Source: an uncultured Mycoplasmatota bacterium (GTDB taxonomy: Bacteria > Bacillota_I > Bacilli_A > RF39 > UBA660). From it: a stretch of DNA of 44,308 bases. The DNA lies in assembly GCA_947571135.1 (NCBI GenBank), contig CANOWY010000011.1:1-44308 (forward strand), read 5' to 3'. The stretch's first letter is position 1. Every line of letters begins with the position of its first letter. Below are positions 26,377 to 34,317 of this stretch, piece after piece. Position numbers and translations under genes: made by a program. The notes beneath the pieces are model-generated. The model was not told the origin of the DNA, ran no database searches, and saw only the letters and a list, made by a program, of their open reading frames with translations.

Positions 26377-27619
26377 GAAAAGAATCCATAAAGTTTTAGA
26401 CAATGGCTTAAATATTTACTTTTATCCAGATCAAAATAAGCATTCTGTATTCATTGGTTTCATGGTGAAATATGGTGCTTTTCATAGTGATTTTATTGTG
26501 GATGGACAAGAATTTCATATGAGAAATGGAATGGCACATCTGCTTGAACACTTATTGTTTGAAAAAAACAGGTATGGGAATTTTGCTCAAATTTTTGGAG
26601 AAAGGGGGATGCAAACGAATGCTACTACAAGCACTTTCATGACTGATTTTTATGTAGATGCTGTGGAAGAAGTGGATTTTGCTTTAGAGCATTTAATTAA
26701 AGGAATTTCAAATCCTATATTTACAAAAGAAGATATCGAAGTGACAAAACCTCCTATTTATCAAGAAATTCGCATGCGTAATGATGAAATTGGAAGAACA
26801 GTATATAAGTCTCAAACTAAAAATATGTTAAAGAACTATACCTACATTGATGGTTTAGGAACAATAGAAGATGTGGAATCGTTTACTTATGAACAAGTAA
26901 AATTGTGTTATGATACATTTTATCGACCTAAAAATGAAATATTATTTATTGCAGGAAATTTTGATGTGGATACAATGTATAAAAAAATACAAGACATTTA
27001 TTCTTCTATTTCTGTTAAAGAAATCTCTTTTTCTTTCCTAAAAAAGGAGGAACCGAAAGAAGTAGCGTGTCATTATGAAAAAGTAGAGATGCCAATTTCT
27101 AAAGATTTTGTAAGTGTTTGTTATAAAGTAGACTTTTCTAAATATTCATCTAGAAAACGCAGAATGCTTTCTTGTTATATTGATTTATTTTTAGAAATGC
27201 ATTTTTCAAGTATTTCATCACTTTATAAAGAATTAGTAGAAAAGAAAGTTATTGATTATGCCATTTCTTATGATTATGATTATTTTGAAGATTATTTATT
27301 AGTTAAGGTTTCTAATTATACAAATGAGGAAGAAGTATTTGTTGATAGAGTGAGAGAGGTGTTTGAAAAAGAACGGAACTTTAAAGAGGAAGTTTTTCGT
27401 TTGGATTTACAAATGATGCGCATGTCTAATTTATGTAGTGATATGTCTTTGTATGGTTTGTTTCGCCAATTTCACTTAAATTATAGTTATTATGATTATG
27501 ATGATTTGAATACTGCAGAAGATTTACAAACTTTAAATTTTGAAGATTTTAAGAAGTTTATTGGGGGATTAGAGTTTAAAGAATATTTGGTTACAAAGAT
27601 TACCGATGTAAAAAATTAG
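26369..27619 (+). CDS. M16-family zinc metallopeptidase, active type (YfmH-like)
   Basis: A 416-residue M16 peptidase. The inverted zinc motif AHLLEHLLF has His57, Glu60 and His61, and Glu133 in YQEIRMRNDE is 76 residues further, the expected third ligand spacing. KYGAFHSDF precedes the site, as in other M16C proteins. The second half is the homologous non-catalytic domain. It would cleave oligopeptides with the preceding inactive subunit, to which it is coupled by an 8-base overlap and GGAGGG upstream of the ATG. The protein lacks a signal peptide, so the pair is cytoplasmic. Substrate unknown. Confidence 0.92.
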   Translation: MNKKRIHKVLDNGLNIYFYPDQNKHSVFIGFMVKYGAFHSDFIVDGQEFHMRNGMAHLLEHLLFEKNRYGNFAQIFGERGMQTNATTSTFMTDFYVDAVEEVDFALEHLIKGISNPIFTKEDIEVTKPPIYQEIRMRNDEIGRTVYKSQTKNMLKNYTYIDGLGTIEDVESFTYEQVKLCYDTFYRPKNEILFIAGNFDVDTMYKKIQDIYSSISVKEISFSFLKKEEPKEVACHYEKVEMPISKDFVSVCYKVDFSKYSSRKRRMLSCYIDLFLEMHFSSISSLYKELVEKKVIDYAISYDYDYFEDYLLVKVSNYTNEEEVFVDRVREVFEKERNFKEEVFRLDLQMMRMSNLCSDMSLYGLFRQFHLNYSYYDYDDLNTAEDLQTLNFEDFKKFIGGLEFKEYLVTKITDVKN

Positions 27620-27653
27620 TAGTCTTTTTTGTTGCCATTTTTCTATTTTTTTG

Positions 27654-27684
27654 TTGACAGGGAGTAAGTCCTGTCTTGTACAAT
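27654..27684 (+). promoter_or_regulatory. MerR-type promoter (19-base spacer with dyad)
   Basis: TTGACA (27654-27659) and TACAAT (27679-27684) are 19 bases apart, the over-long spacing typical of MerR-activated promoters. The spacer and flank carry an inverted repeat, GACAGG (27656-27661) / CCTGTC (27670-27675), the dyad expected between the boxes. No merR gene is nearby, so the activator would be elsewhere. AAGGAGGTG follows at about 27693. Confidence 0.6.
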
Positions 27685-27726
27685 AAAAGTATAAGGAGGT
27701 GAAAAGGTGCAAAAGATACGATAGGA

Positions 27727-27813
27727 ATGGACAAGTTAGGAAAATTTGCGCCTTTATTTGCAGAATGCAATGATGATGTTTTGTTTGGGCGTGTATTGGT
27801 GAAAGTTATTTAA
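27727..27813 (+). pseudogene. CMD-domain gene fragment (start of a decayed CMD-cupin gene)
   Basis: ATG 27727 encodes MDKLGKFAPLFAECNDDVLF and then runs to a stop at 27811. This matches the N-terminus of carboxymuconolactone-decarboxylase-like (CMD) domains, which in gut bacteria often sit in front of a cupin domain as one protein of about 250 residues. After DVLFG the rest of the CMD domain (some 80 residues) is missing, and the next recognisable sequence, IGESYLNM, is in another frame. So an internal deletion with a frame change joined the first 20 or so codons to the cupin part. The MerR-type promoter and a strong ribosome site still drive it. Confidence 0.65.
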
Positions 27814-27815
27814 AT

Positions 27816-28151
27816 ATGCTAGCAACAGAAGGGTTAGGAGTTGGAAATGTTACTTTTTCCCCTGCTTGTAGAAATAATTGGCATATTCACCATGCAACAA
27901 GTGGAGGAGGACAAATTCTTTTGTGTACTGGTGGATTTGGTTGGTATCAGGAAGTTGGAAAAGAGGCAAGAGCATTAAAGAAAGGAGATGTTGTTGTAAT
28001 ACCTGCTAATGTGCGTCATTGGCATGGAGCAAAAAAGGATTCTTATTTTACACATATTGCTATTGAGGTTCCAGGGGAGAATACAAAAACAGAGTGGTGT
28101 GAGCCTGTTAGTGAGGAAGAATATAAAAACTTGCATAATGAATATGAATAA
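27816..28151 (+). CDS. Cupin-domain protein (remnant of a CMD-cupin fusion)
   Basis: A 111-residue cupin: RNNWHIHHATSGGGQILLCT (first cupin motif with His residues and Gln as metal ligands), GWYQEVGKEARALKKGDVVV and PANVRHWHGAKKDSYFTHIA (second motif). Closely related sequences are the C-terminal half of CMD-cupin proteins thought to act in redox or aldehyde metabolism. In the same frame upstream the codons read CIGESYLN, the natural lead-in to MLATEGLG, but no good start or ribosome site exists, so translation would begin at 27816 from a weak GTGAAAG. The metal-binding residues are intact, so a stand-alone cupin may still work. It overlaps the next gene by 14 bases. Confidence 0.6.
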   Translation: MLATEGLGVGNVTFSPACRNNWHIHHATSGGGQILLCTGGFGWYQEVGKEARALKKGDVVVIPANVRHWHGAKKDSYFTHIAIEVPGENTKTEWCEPVSEEEYKNLHNEYE

Positions 28152-28371
28152 AAAAAATTTAAAATATAATATAGAAGACAAAATTGGAACAAGGTTGCAT
28201 TTGAATTTGCCACCATTAAAACCCATACAGTTAGGTGAAGATATAGGAACACGATTAATTTTGAATCTTCCGCAACTGCCCCCTATATTTACAGATGAAC
28301 AGTATGAAGATGAAACATTAGAAAATAACTTTAGTCAAGAAACGTTATCTTTGGTAAGAAGGCAGAAATAA
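28138..28371 (+). CDS. 77-residue protein with an internal tandem repeat
   Basis: An ATG at 28138 (or the second at 28144) inside the end of the cupin gene opens a frame of 77 codons. The product contains two near-identical units, DKIGTRLHLNLPPLKPI and EDIGTRLILNLPQLPPI, about 20 residues apart, followed by an acidic segment and LSLVRRQK. The repeat is strong evidence that the frame is coding: G-T-R-L-x-L-N-L-P is kept while the DNA differs at several wobble positions. There is no signal peptide or membrane helix. No family is recognised; the Pro-rich repeated strand suggests a binding peptide or a partner of the upstream protein. Translation is probably coupled to the cupin gene. Confidence 0.55.
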   Translation: MNMNKKNLKYNIEDKIGTRLHLNLPPLKPIQLGEDIGTRLILNLPQLPPIFTDEQYEDETLENNFSQETLSLVRRQK

Positions 28372-28481
28372 AAGTGCATTTTCTATAAATAGATAGGTAG
28401 AAAATATGAAAAAAAGCCATTAAATTTAAAGTGACAGATATCATAAAAGAAAAGATATAACGAGAAAAATAGGTGATGAAA

Positions 28482-28865
28482 ATGGATATAGCAATCGAAT
28501 TTGTAGTACAAGATATTTTTAAGTCTGCTACATTTTATACAAAATATTTAGGTTTTGAAATAGAGTTTACAGAATATGAACCAGTAGCATGGATGCAATT
28601 ACGAAATGAAAATACAAGAATTATGTTAGTTACGTATGAGTATGCCAAAAAGGATATTCCTGATTTTAAAGAATATACTTTATCTACTAATTTATACAAA
28701 TTTCGATATGAGAGTTTAGATAGAATAGAAGCAATTTATGAATCTTTAAAGAAAAATAATAAAGAAATATTTTTACCTTTCAGAAAGTCAGATTTTAGAT
28801 ACGAGTTAGGTGTTTATGATGAAGATAGAAATATGATTTTAATTACAAAAGTAACAGAAGATTAA
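28482..28865 (+). CDS. VOC-family (glyoxalase/bleomycin-resistance-type) protein
   Basis: A 127-residue VOC protein: IAIEFVVQDIFKSATFYTKYLGFE at the start is the usual beta-alpha-beta entry with the helix carrying the FYxxxLGF motif, then EPVAWMQLRNENTRIMLV, and the second half ends RYELGVYDEDRNMILI (the last strand, with the acidic ligand position). The fold dimerises and binds a metal for lactoylglutathione, dioxygenase or drug binding; the specific activity cannot be read. ATG 28482 is chosen because AGGTGA lies five bases before it; GTG 28473 is too close to that site. It stands between the 77-residue protein and the N-formylglutamate amidohydrolase homologue. Confidence 0.85.
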   Translation: MDIAIEFVVQDIFKSATFYTKYLGFEIEFTEYEPVAWMQLRNENTRIMLVTYEYAKKDIPDFKEYTLSTNLYKFRYESLDRIEAIYESLKKNNKEIFLPFRKSDFRYELGVYDEDRNMILITKVTED

Positions 28866-28915
28866 ATATAAGTCTTATATAAATAATTAAAAATATAAAT
28901 TAAGAGGGAGATTTT

Positions 28916-29620
28916 ATGAAAGATTATGTTTTAATTCATGTACCGCATTCTAGTCTTTATATACCAGAAGAGTATAAAAAAACTTCTTTGATTTCTCTTT
29001 CAGAACTAGAAAAAGAAAACTTATTTATGTGTGATATAAAAGTAGATGAACTTTTAGAGAATAAAGAAAAAATGATTATATTTCCTTATTCTAGACTTTA
29101 TTGTGATGTTGAAAGATTTAAAGATGATAGTGAAATTATGAATCAATATGGAATGGGTTACATTTATCTAAAGTCAAGTACTGGAAAAGTAATGTTTAAT
29201 CCTAATGAGGAACATAAAAATATTGTTACAAAAATTTATGATAGGCATCATCAACTTTTAGATGAAAAAGTGAGCGAAATTTTAGAGAAGTATGGTAGAT
29301 GTGTTTTAATTGATTTGCATTCGTATTCTAAAGAATTAGTGTTTAGATTATTTCATTATGAAAATGTTCCAGATATTTGTATAGGAATAGAAGAAGATTA
29401 TTATTCAGAAGAGTTGACAAATCATTTTATAAAATATTTTGAGAATAATGGCTATTCTGTTAAAATAAACTATCCTTATAAAGGCTCTTTAATTCCAAAT
29501 AAGTATTATGGGAAAACAGATACTAATATAGTTTCTATTATGATTGAAATTAATAAAAGAGTTTATGAAAATGACTTTGATAATTTTAAAAAAGTCTTAC
29601 AGAAATCCTTGTATTTTTAA
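28916..29620 (+). CDS. N-formylglutamate amidohydrolase-family protein
   Basis: A 234-residue member of the FGase family (PF05013-like): LIHVPHSSLYIPEEY near the N-terminus, YSRLYCDVERFKDD (metal/substrate Arg-x-x-x-D-x-E-R pattern), IYDRHHQLL and CVLIDLHSYSKE, and IMIEINKRVYEND at the end, the conserved order of the family. FGases hydrolyse N-formyl-glutamate to glutamate and formate in histidine degradation, but no hut genes are here and many family members have unknown amide substrates. A GAGGGAG ribosome site precedes the ATG. It is likely in one unit with the CYTH protein that follows after 21 bases. Confidence 0.88.
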   Translation: MKDYVLIHVPHSSLYIPEEYKKTSLISLSELEKENLFMCDIKVDELLENKEKMIIFPYSRLYCDVERFKDDSEIMNQYGMGYIYLKSSTGKVMFNPNEEHKNIVTKIYDRHHQLLDEKVSEILEKYGRCVLIDLHSYSKELVFRLFHYENVPDICIGIEEDYYSEELTNHFIKYFENNGYSVKINYPYKGSLIPNKYYGKTDTNIVSIMIEINKRVYENDFDNFKKVLQKSLYF

Positions 29621-29641
29621 TGGAAAGCGAGAAAATAAAAG

Positions 29642-30190
29642 ATGAACGGGTATAAAGAACAAGAAATCAAGATTCTAGATATAAATATAGAATCAGTCCA
29701 AAAAAAGTTGGAACTTTTGGGTGCTAAACAAGTATATGAAGGGGTTCGTACCATTATGGCATTGGATACGGAAGAAAGAAAATACCTAAACCAATATGAT
29801 AAGTTAATTAGAGTTACAGATGAAGGAGATATAAAAGTAACTATGCATGTTAATCAAAGTAATCCTGATGTAAAAGAAGTCATTAAATTTAAAACAAGTA
29901 GACTTAAAGAAACTATGGATTTTTTTAGTGAATTAGGCTTAAAACCTGTTAGTAAAGTTATGGCACCTCGTATTTCTTATGAACTTGGCAAAATAGATTT
30001 TGATATTGATCATTTTCCAAAAATACCTCCTTTTTTAGAAATCGATTTAGCATACGTTCAAGAAGAAGGCTATACATTAGAGGAATTATTAACATTTTTG
30101 GGTTTAGAAAATAATAAGAGAGTCATTATGGGTACAGAGGATATTCATAGACTTTATAATATTGATTATTTTAATGTATATAAGGTATGA
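29642..30190 (+). CDS. CYTH-domain protein (class IV adenylate cyclase/thiamine-triphosphatase type)
   Basis: A 182-residue CYTH protein. The N-terminal YKEQEIKILDINIESVQ carries the ExExK metal-binding start (E-Q-E-I-K), then YLNQYDKLIRVTDEGDIKVTMH (basic triphosphate-binding strands), VIKFKTSRLKETMDFF, RISYELGKIDFDIDHF and PPFLEIDL (acidic strand). This tunnel fold binds triphosphates and hydrolyses or cyclises them. No second domain is present. It could be a triphosphatase or a cyclase; the sequence does not decide. The start is ATG 29642 with GAAAGCGAG upstream. A possible promoter TTGGCA-17-TACGAT follows it for the next gene. Confidence 0.85.
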   Translation: MNGYKEQEIKILDINIESVQKKLELLGAKQVYEGVRTIMALDTEERKYLNQYDKLIRVTDEGDIKVTMHVNQSNPDVKEVIKFKTSRLKETMDFFSELGLKPVSKVMAPRISYELGKIDFDIDHFPKIPPFLEIDLAYVQEEGYTLEELLTFLGLENNKRVIMGTEDIHRLYNIDYFNVYKV

Positions 30191-30298
30191 AAAGAATTGG
30201 CAACTTTTAAATATTATGATACGATTTATTTGGGATAACGATATTATTGTGAATAATTTGATTTATATTCATTCTTATTTAGAAAGTGAGTATGGTAT

Positions 30299-30556
30299 AT
30301 GAGAGAACTAAAAATAAATGGTATTTATAGACATTTTAAAGGAGATTATTATTTAGTTATCGATGTTGCAAAAGATTCAGAAACAAAAGAAGAAATGGTT
30401 GTTTATAGAAGACTTTATGGAGATGGTAGTCTTTGGGTTCGACCTAAAATAATGTTTTTAAGTGAAGTAGACCATGAGAAATATCCAAATGTAGAACAAA
30501 AATATCGTTTTGAATTGCAAGAAATAGAAAGTGTTGCAAACAATTTTAATAAATAA
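30299..30556 (+). CDS. DUF1653 protein
   Basis: An 85-residue DUF1653 protein: [20 protein letters not shown] then [19 protein letters not shown], the full family core, ending [17 protein letters not shown]1653 is a small beta-barrel-like domain found alone in Firmicutes; its function is unknown, although it is often near genes of small-molecule or protein quality control. A GAAAGTGAG ribosome site precedes the ATG, and the gene starts 108 bases after the CYTH gene, with no stop-associated terminator between them. It is followed after 20 bases by a DUF362 gene. Confidence 0.88.
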   Translation: MRELKINGIYRHFKGDYYLVIDVAKDSETKEEMVVYRRLYGDGSLWVRPKIMFLSEVDHEKYPNVEQKYRFELQEIESVANNFNK

Positions 30557-30576
30557 TAGAAAAGAGGAAATAAAAA

Positions 30577-31446
30577 ATGGGAAAGGCAAAAGTATATTTT
30601 ACAAGTAAGATTGAAGGAGAAAGTTTAGTACGTCTTTATAATGCGATAGGAGTGAAATTAGAAGGAAATGTGGCCGTAAAACTTCATTCTGGTGAAGAAG
30701 GGAACCAAAATTATATGAAGCCAGAATTTGTACGTGATGTTATAGAACACGTTGATGGTACAGTAGTAGAGTGTAATACGGCTTATGAAGGAGCAAGAAA
30801 TACAACAGAAAAACATATAGAACTAATGGAGAAACATGGATGGAGTAAGTATTTTCATGTTGATATTTTGGATAGTGATTCCGAAGAAGTTTTGGAAAAT
30901 CCAAATGGTGTAGTGATCAAGAAAAATTTTATTGGCGCTAAAATGCAGAATTATGATTCTATGTTGGTATTATCTCATTTTAAAGGGCATCCTATGGGTG
31001 GATTTGGTGGAGCCATTAAGAATTTATCGATTGGGCTTGCTTCAAGTCGTGGAAAAAATTATATTCATTGTAGTGGAGATGAAAATGGGAATATGATGGA
31101 AGCAGACCATGATAATTTCTTAAGATCTATGGCAGATTCTGCTAAGACAATTACCGATTTTTATCAAGATAAAATTGTTTACATTAATGCTATGGTGAAT
31201 ATGTCTGTTGATTGTGATTGTTGTCATATAGCAGAAGATCCTTGTATGAAAGATATTGGAATTCTTGCCTCAACTGACCCTGTTGCATTAGATCAAGCCT
31301 GTATTGATTTAGTCTATAATTCTACTGATCCAGGTAGAGATACTTTAGTAGAAAGAATTGAATCTAGAAATGGATTGTTAACAATTGCAAGTGCCGAAGA
31401 CCAAAAAATGGGTTCTCGTGAATATGAACTAATAAGTATTGACTAA
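30577..31446 (+). CDS. DUF362-family protein
   Basis: A 289-residue DUF362 protein: NVAVKLHSGEEGNQNYMKPE, VVECNTAYEGARNTTEKHIE, MLVLSHFKGHPMGGFGGAIK, NLSIGLASSRGKNYIHCSG and DPVALDQACIDLVYN are the family blocks. A Cys cluster (VDCDCCHIAEDPCMKDIG, about 209-226) could bind an Fe-S centre or metal; DUF362 proteins often come with or contain ferredoxin domains, but no ferredoxin-type CxxCxxC unit is attached here. The role is uncertain. The ribosome site is AGAGGAA. It is the last gene of the run, with a terminator at 31454-31486. Confidence 0.88.
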   Translation: MGKAKVYFTSKIEGESLVRLYNAIGVKLEGNVAVKLHSGEEGNQNYMKPEFVRDVIEHVDGTVVECNTAYEGARNTTEKHIELMEKHGWSKYFHVDILDSDSEEVLENPNGVVIKKNFIGAKMQNYDSMLVLSHFKGHPMGGFGGAIKNLSIGLASSRGKNYIHCSGDENGNMMEADHDNFLRSMADSAKTITDFYQDKIVYINAMVNMSVDCDCCHIAEDPCMKDIGILASTDPVALDQACIDLVYNSTDPGRDTLVERIESRNGLLTIASAEDQKMGSREYELISID

Positions 31447-31453
31447 CGATTAG

Positions 31454-31486
31454 ACATTTTAACCTACTTTGTGTTAAAATGTTTTT
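31454..31486 (+). terminator. Terminator after the DUF362 gene
   Basis: ACATTTTAAC (31454-31463) and GTTAAAATGT (31473-31482) form a perfect 10-bp stem, with T residues to 31486. It ends three bases before the tRNA, and the boxes that resemble a promoter (TAGACA and TAAAAT) fall within this hairpin. Confidence 0.8.
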
Positions 31487-31488
31487 AT

Positions 31489-31564
31489 GTTCCCGTAGTT
31501 TATTTGGATAAAACGAGGCCCTCCTAAGGCTTAGCGGACAGTTCGAATCTGTCCGGGAACACCA
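31489..31564 (+). tRNA. tRNA-Arg (anticodon CCT)
   Basis: 76 bases with encoded CCA. Acceptor arms GTTCCCG (31489-31495) and CGGGAAC (31554-31560) pair fully. The anticodon loop CTCCTAA is enclosed by AGGCC/GGCTT, so the anticodon is CCT and it reads AGG. The T-arm has the normal GTTCGAATC core (GGACAGTTCGAATCTGTCC). Its promoter must overlap the preceding terminator, since only 41 bases separate it from the stop of the upstream gene. Confidence 0.97.
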
Positions 31565-31613
31565 TAAATTTGTAATAAATATTTTAATATACTTTAAGAT
31601 AGGGGGAATTATT

Positions 31614-31700
31614 ATGCTTAAGTATCCAAGAAGTATGCATGGGATAGTAAATGGTGGAAAAATAGAAATTCTAGAGAATGTTTTATCTCCTTTGTTTTAA
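31614..31700 (+). CDS. Possible 28-residue peptide
   Basis: ATG 31614 with an excellent AGGGGGA ribosome site seven bases upstream encodes 28 residues (MLKYPRSMHGIVNGGKIEIL...) and stops at 31700. No signal peptide and no family. It could be a real small peptide or a remnant; only the ribosome site supports it. Confidence 0.35.
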   Translation: MLKYPRSMHGIVNGGKIEILENVLSPLF

Positions 31701-31738
31701 TTAAAAAATAAATGAAATGAAGGAGAAAAAGTTTAAAA

Positions 31739-32167
31739 ATGAATTATGAAGATAAAAAAATTGTTGCCATATTGGCAACGAATGTAGATGTATCTACGGC
31801 TTTTAATGTAATAGGTCATCTTTCCATTGCAATTGGCAAATATTCTAATAAAGAAATCATGGGAGAGCCTATACTTTTGGATAAGTCTAATATACAGCAT
31901 TTAGGGATTAGTCGATTTCCTTTTATTGTTACAAAAGTAAAATCTGGAAAATTAAAAAATGCTATTGCTATGGCAAAAGAAAACCCAAATCTTTTAGTGG
32001 CAGATTATCCTAAAGATATATTAGAGACAAGAACAGATGAGGAATTAGTTACTTCTATTAAAGCAAAAGAAAATGAAAAATTAGAGTATTTAGGAGCCAT
32101 TATTTATGGGAATACGGAAGATGTCAATGCCATAACAGGGAGATTTCAATTATGGAAGATGGAATAA
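31739..32167 (+). CDS. DUF2000-family protein
   Basis: A 142-residue DUF2000 protein. The core DKKIVAILATNVDVSTAFNV at the start, GHLSIAIGKYSNKEIMGEPI, ISRFPFIVTKVKSGKLKNAI and EKLEYLGAIIYGNTEDVNAI give the full domain, which has a peptidyl-tRNA-hydrolase-2-like alpha/beta fold in solved structures of the family. The function is unknown. A GAAGGAGAA ribosome site lies upstream. A short unrecognised peptide frame is found before it and an RBBP9-like hydrolase 16 bases after it. Confidence 0.85.
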   Translation: MNYEDKKIVAILATNVDVSTAFNVIGHLSIAIGKYSNKEIMGEPILLDKSNIQHLGISRFPFIVTKVKSGKLKNAIAMAKENPNLLVADYPKDILETRTDEELVTSIKAKENEKLEYLGAIIYGNTEDVNAITGRFQLWKME

Positions 32168-32183
32168 GAGAAAAGGTGAAATA

Positions 32184-32738
32184 ATGAAAAATAATTATTT
32201 AATTATGCATGGTAGTTTTGGAAATCCTTTTGTAAATTGGTTTCCTTGGTTAAGAAAAGAACTAGAAAATAGAGATTTGGAATGCTATACACCTGACTTT
32301 CCAACAGGTGTAGGAAGACAAAATTATAAAAATTGGTCTAAACTTTTAAAATGTTATGTGGAGGCAGGAATTTTAAATGAAAATACGATTATTTTTGCCC
32401 ATTCTATTGCTCCTATATTTATCTGTAAGTTTTTAGTAGAAAATAAGATAAAAGTAAAAAGGTTAGTGTTTGTTTGTGGATTTAATCATTATCTTGGCAT
32501 TGATGAAGAATATGACGCTGTAAATGAAAGTATGTACTTTGATAATTTGTCAGATGTAAAAATGTATTGTAATGACATTGTTTGTTTTTTTACTGATAAT
32601 GATCCATATGTAAAACAGGATGTAGAAAAAGAATTTGCAGATACTATAACCGATAAGCAAGTTATAATTTCGGGTGGAGGACATTTAAATGCAGAATCTG
32701 GTTATGAAGAGTTTAAAGAATTACTAAATTATTTATAA
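32184..32738 (+). CDS. RBBP9/YdeN-type serine hydrolase
   Basis: A 184-residue alpha/beta hydrolase of the small RBBP9/YdeN group: YLIMHGSFGNPFVNWFPWL (about 5-23), nucleophile elbow AHSIAP with Ser74, FFTDNDPYV with Asp139 and GGGHLNAESGYEEF with His166. All three triad residues are in place. The elbow lacks the usual GxSxG glycine on the left (A-H-S-I-A). Such proteins act on esters or amides of unknown nature. It follows the DUF2000 gene by 16 bases with GAAAAGGTG upstream, and ends just before a terminator, so the two form one unit. Confidence 0.9.
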   Translation: MKNNYLIMHGSFGNPFVNWFPWLRKELENRDLECYTPDFPTGVGRQNYKNWSKLLKCYVEAGILNENTIIFAHSIAPIFICKFLVENKIKVKRLVFVCGFNHYLGIDEEYDAVNESMYFDNLSDVKMYCNDIVCFFTDNDPYVKQDVEKEFADTITDKQVIISGGGHLNAESGYEEFKELLNYL

Positions 32739-32739
32739 G

Positions 32740-32768
32740 AAGGATATCATGAAAAAGATATTCTTTTT
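32740..32768 (+). terminator. Terminator after the hydrolase gene
   Basis: AAGGATATC (32740-32748) pairs with GATATTCTT (32757-32765) with one G-T pair and a T-rich tail. Confidence 0.7.
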
Positions 32769-32801
32769 ATCTATTTTAAAACGATAAAACATATACTATA
32801 G

Positions 32802-33399
32802 CAAAAAGTAGAAGTAAAAAAACATAAAAAAATATATATAATAAAAGAAGGATACACGATTTTTATTGAAAAAGAAATTAGCCATTTAGAGTATTTAAGT
32901 AATTATTTAAAAGAGTATAACAATGGATTACCTTTAGTTATTCCCTTTGTCCTTCCTCCGCTATTTTGTAGTCTTTCTAGTTACGATTATAACGAACTTG
33001 TAACGTTTTTAGGGGGGGATATTAAGTATAGTCATTATGAAACAATCCTAGAAAGTTTATTTTTACTTTCAATAGTGGGAATAATATCTCTTACAGATTA
33101 TTTTTATAACTACAAACGTAGTTTAAAAAATGAAAACGGAATAAAAGAAGAAAGAGGAGATTTAAGACGAATCTTAATTAAGAATAGAGAAACTTTAGCC
33201 TACCTAAAAGAAAATAATGATTTATTAAGTCAAAATACAAGCGATGGGAAAGGTTTATTATGAAGTGGGTTACCAATATAAAAAGTATTTAAAATATTAT
33301 CAAAAGGGAATTTTAAGATGGAAAGAAAAGAAATGGTATACGGAAGAACAAATTTTAGAAATGGAAAAATACTTTGAAGAAAAGGAAATCACCAATTAA
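32802..33399 (+). pseudogene. Decayed gene without a start, frameshifted near its end
   Basis: From 32802 to 33263 one frame is open for 153 codons but has no usable start until GTG 33075. The coding content looks real (EKEISHLEYLSNYLKEYNNG, then LVIPFVLPPLFCSL, then NYKRSLKNENGIKEERGDLR). Its end reads KENNDLLSQ..., and a second frame, continuing from ATG 33244 to 33399, gives VYYEVGYQYKKYLKYYQKG and ends EKYFEEKEITN. This looks like one protein with a shift near 33235, lacking its 5' end. The family is unknown; a hydrophobic stretch near FLLSIVGII suggests one membrane helix. It follows the terminator, in a region with no other intact gene. Confidence 0.5.
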
Positions 33400-33430
33400 C
33401 GGGTAATCTATAATATAGAGGTAGTTTTAG

Positions 33431-33884
33431 TTGAAAAATGCAATTTTAAAGACAGAGTTAAAAACTAAGAATAGTTTGGTGAGAGTGTTAAGGGTTAGTA
33501 ACGCAGACTACATTTCTTTAACAGATTTATCTAGATACAAAAATGAAGTAAATCTGGGAGATGTAATTATTAAATATGAATAATGAGGATTCATTTGTTT
33601 TTTATTGTTTATGGGAAGAGTTATCAAATTCTGATTTTAAACTCACGGAATCTCGCGAGTTTAAAAATAATTCTGCGGGGCGTGAAAAAATTTTTGGTAG
33701 ATTAGAACTTATTAAAACGACAACAAATCCAAATGAAGAAAATATTGCTTCTAATAATTATGAAGAGTTAAATGGCAATGTAGTAGATACTATTATATCT
33801 AGTTTTATTTATGATACGAAAGGACGAATTGCTAAACATTTTGGAATTATAACAGGAGTTGCTGCTATTTTTACAACAGGCTAG
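33431..33884 (+). pseudogene. KilA-N-domain gene fragment, frameshifted and fused to unrelated sequence
   Basis: A TTG at 33431, with AGAGGT upstream, starts LKNAILKTELKTKNSLVRVL and continues RVSNADYISLTDLSRYKN, the KilA-N domain opening. The frame ends at 33583. The sequence then resumes at 33576 in another frame as MNNEDSFVFYCLWEELSNSD, the next KilA-N part (normally W-M-x-N-x-x-T-x-x-F-L-x-L-W-E). Two bases, probably from a Trp codon before MNN, appear to be missing. After FKNNSAG the similarity stops, and the remaining 60 residues (REKIFGRLELIK...) do not match the domain. KilA-N proteins are phage or mobile-element associated DNA-binding proteins, so this is likely a phage remnant. Confidence 0.65.
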
Positions 33885-34290
33885 GAATTAGTTCCATTCT
33901 TAAAATCTTTTTAGAAGCAAGTTTGCTCAAAAAAGAAACAATTGAAATGTTAAAGTACCAAGATAAAACCAAATGAATTATGATAATTTAAAGAAAGTAG
34001 TAGAAGTATGTGATAGCAATAAATTCATGAGAATGCTAGAAAAAAAGAAATTCCTATTAAAATAATGCGTACATATAAAAATATGGGAGCAAGATATCGA
34101 AATAAAGTAGTACTAACACTATTGCTTTTAGTGGATTTACAGTGATTTTGATACGAAAATTATTATTGTTGTAATGTGTAATGTCATGCATACAACAAAG
34201 TTAGCCCGTAGAGAAAGAAAAGAAACTACGGATAAAATCATAAGAGGAAATGCAGATTTGTTGTATGAAAAATAAAGGATTATGCTATAA
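33885..34290 (+). other. Degenerate stretch with short coding scraps
   Basis: No intact gene. Short open pieces in changing frames read ISSILKIFLEASLLKKETIE (33886 onward), MNYDNLKKVVEVCDSNKFM (33973-34065), YKNMGARYRNKVVLTLLLLV (around 34076) and HTTKLARRERKETTDKIIRG (around 34187). None has a clear ribosome site, and I recognise no family. This fits the remains of a larger gene or a prophage region continuing from the KilA-N fragment. Confidence 0.5.
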
Positions 34291-34317
34291 TGGATGTATA
34301 CATGAGGTGGATTTGGT

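Noticed and set aside
31451..31480. TAGACA/TAAAAT as an independent tRNA-Arg promoter
   Set aside because: Both boxes lie in the terminator stem, so the match may be accidental; recorded as a finding only.
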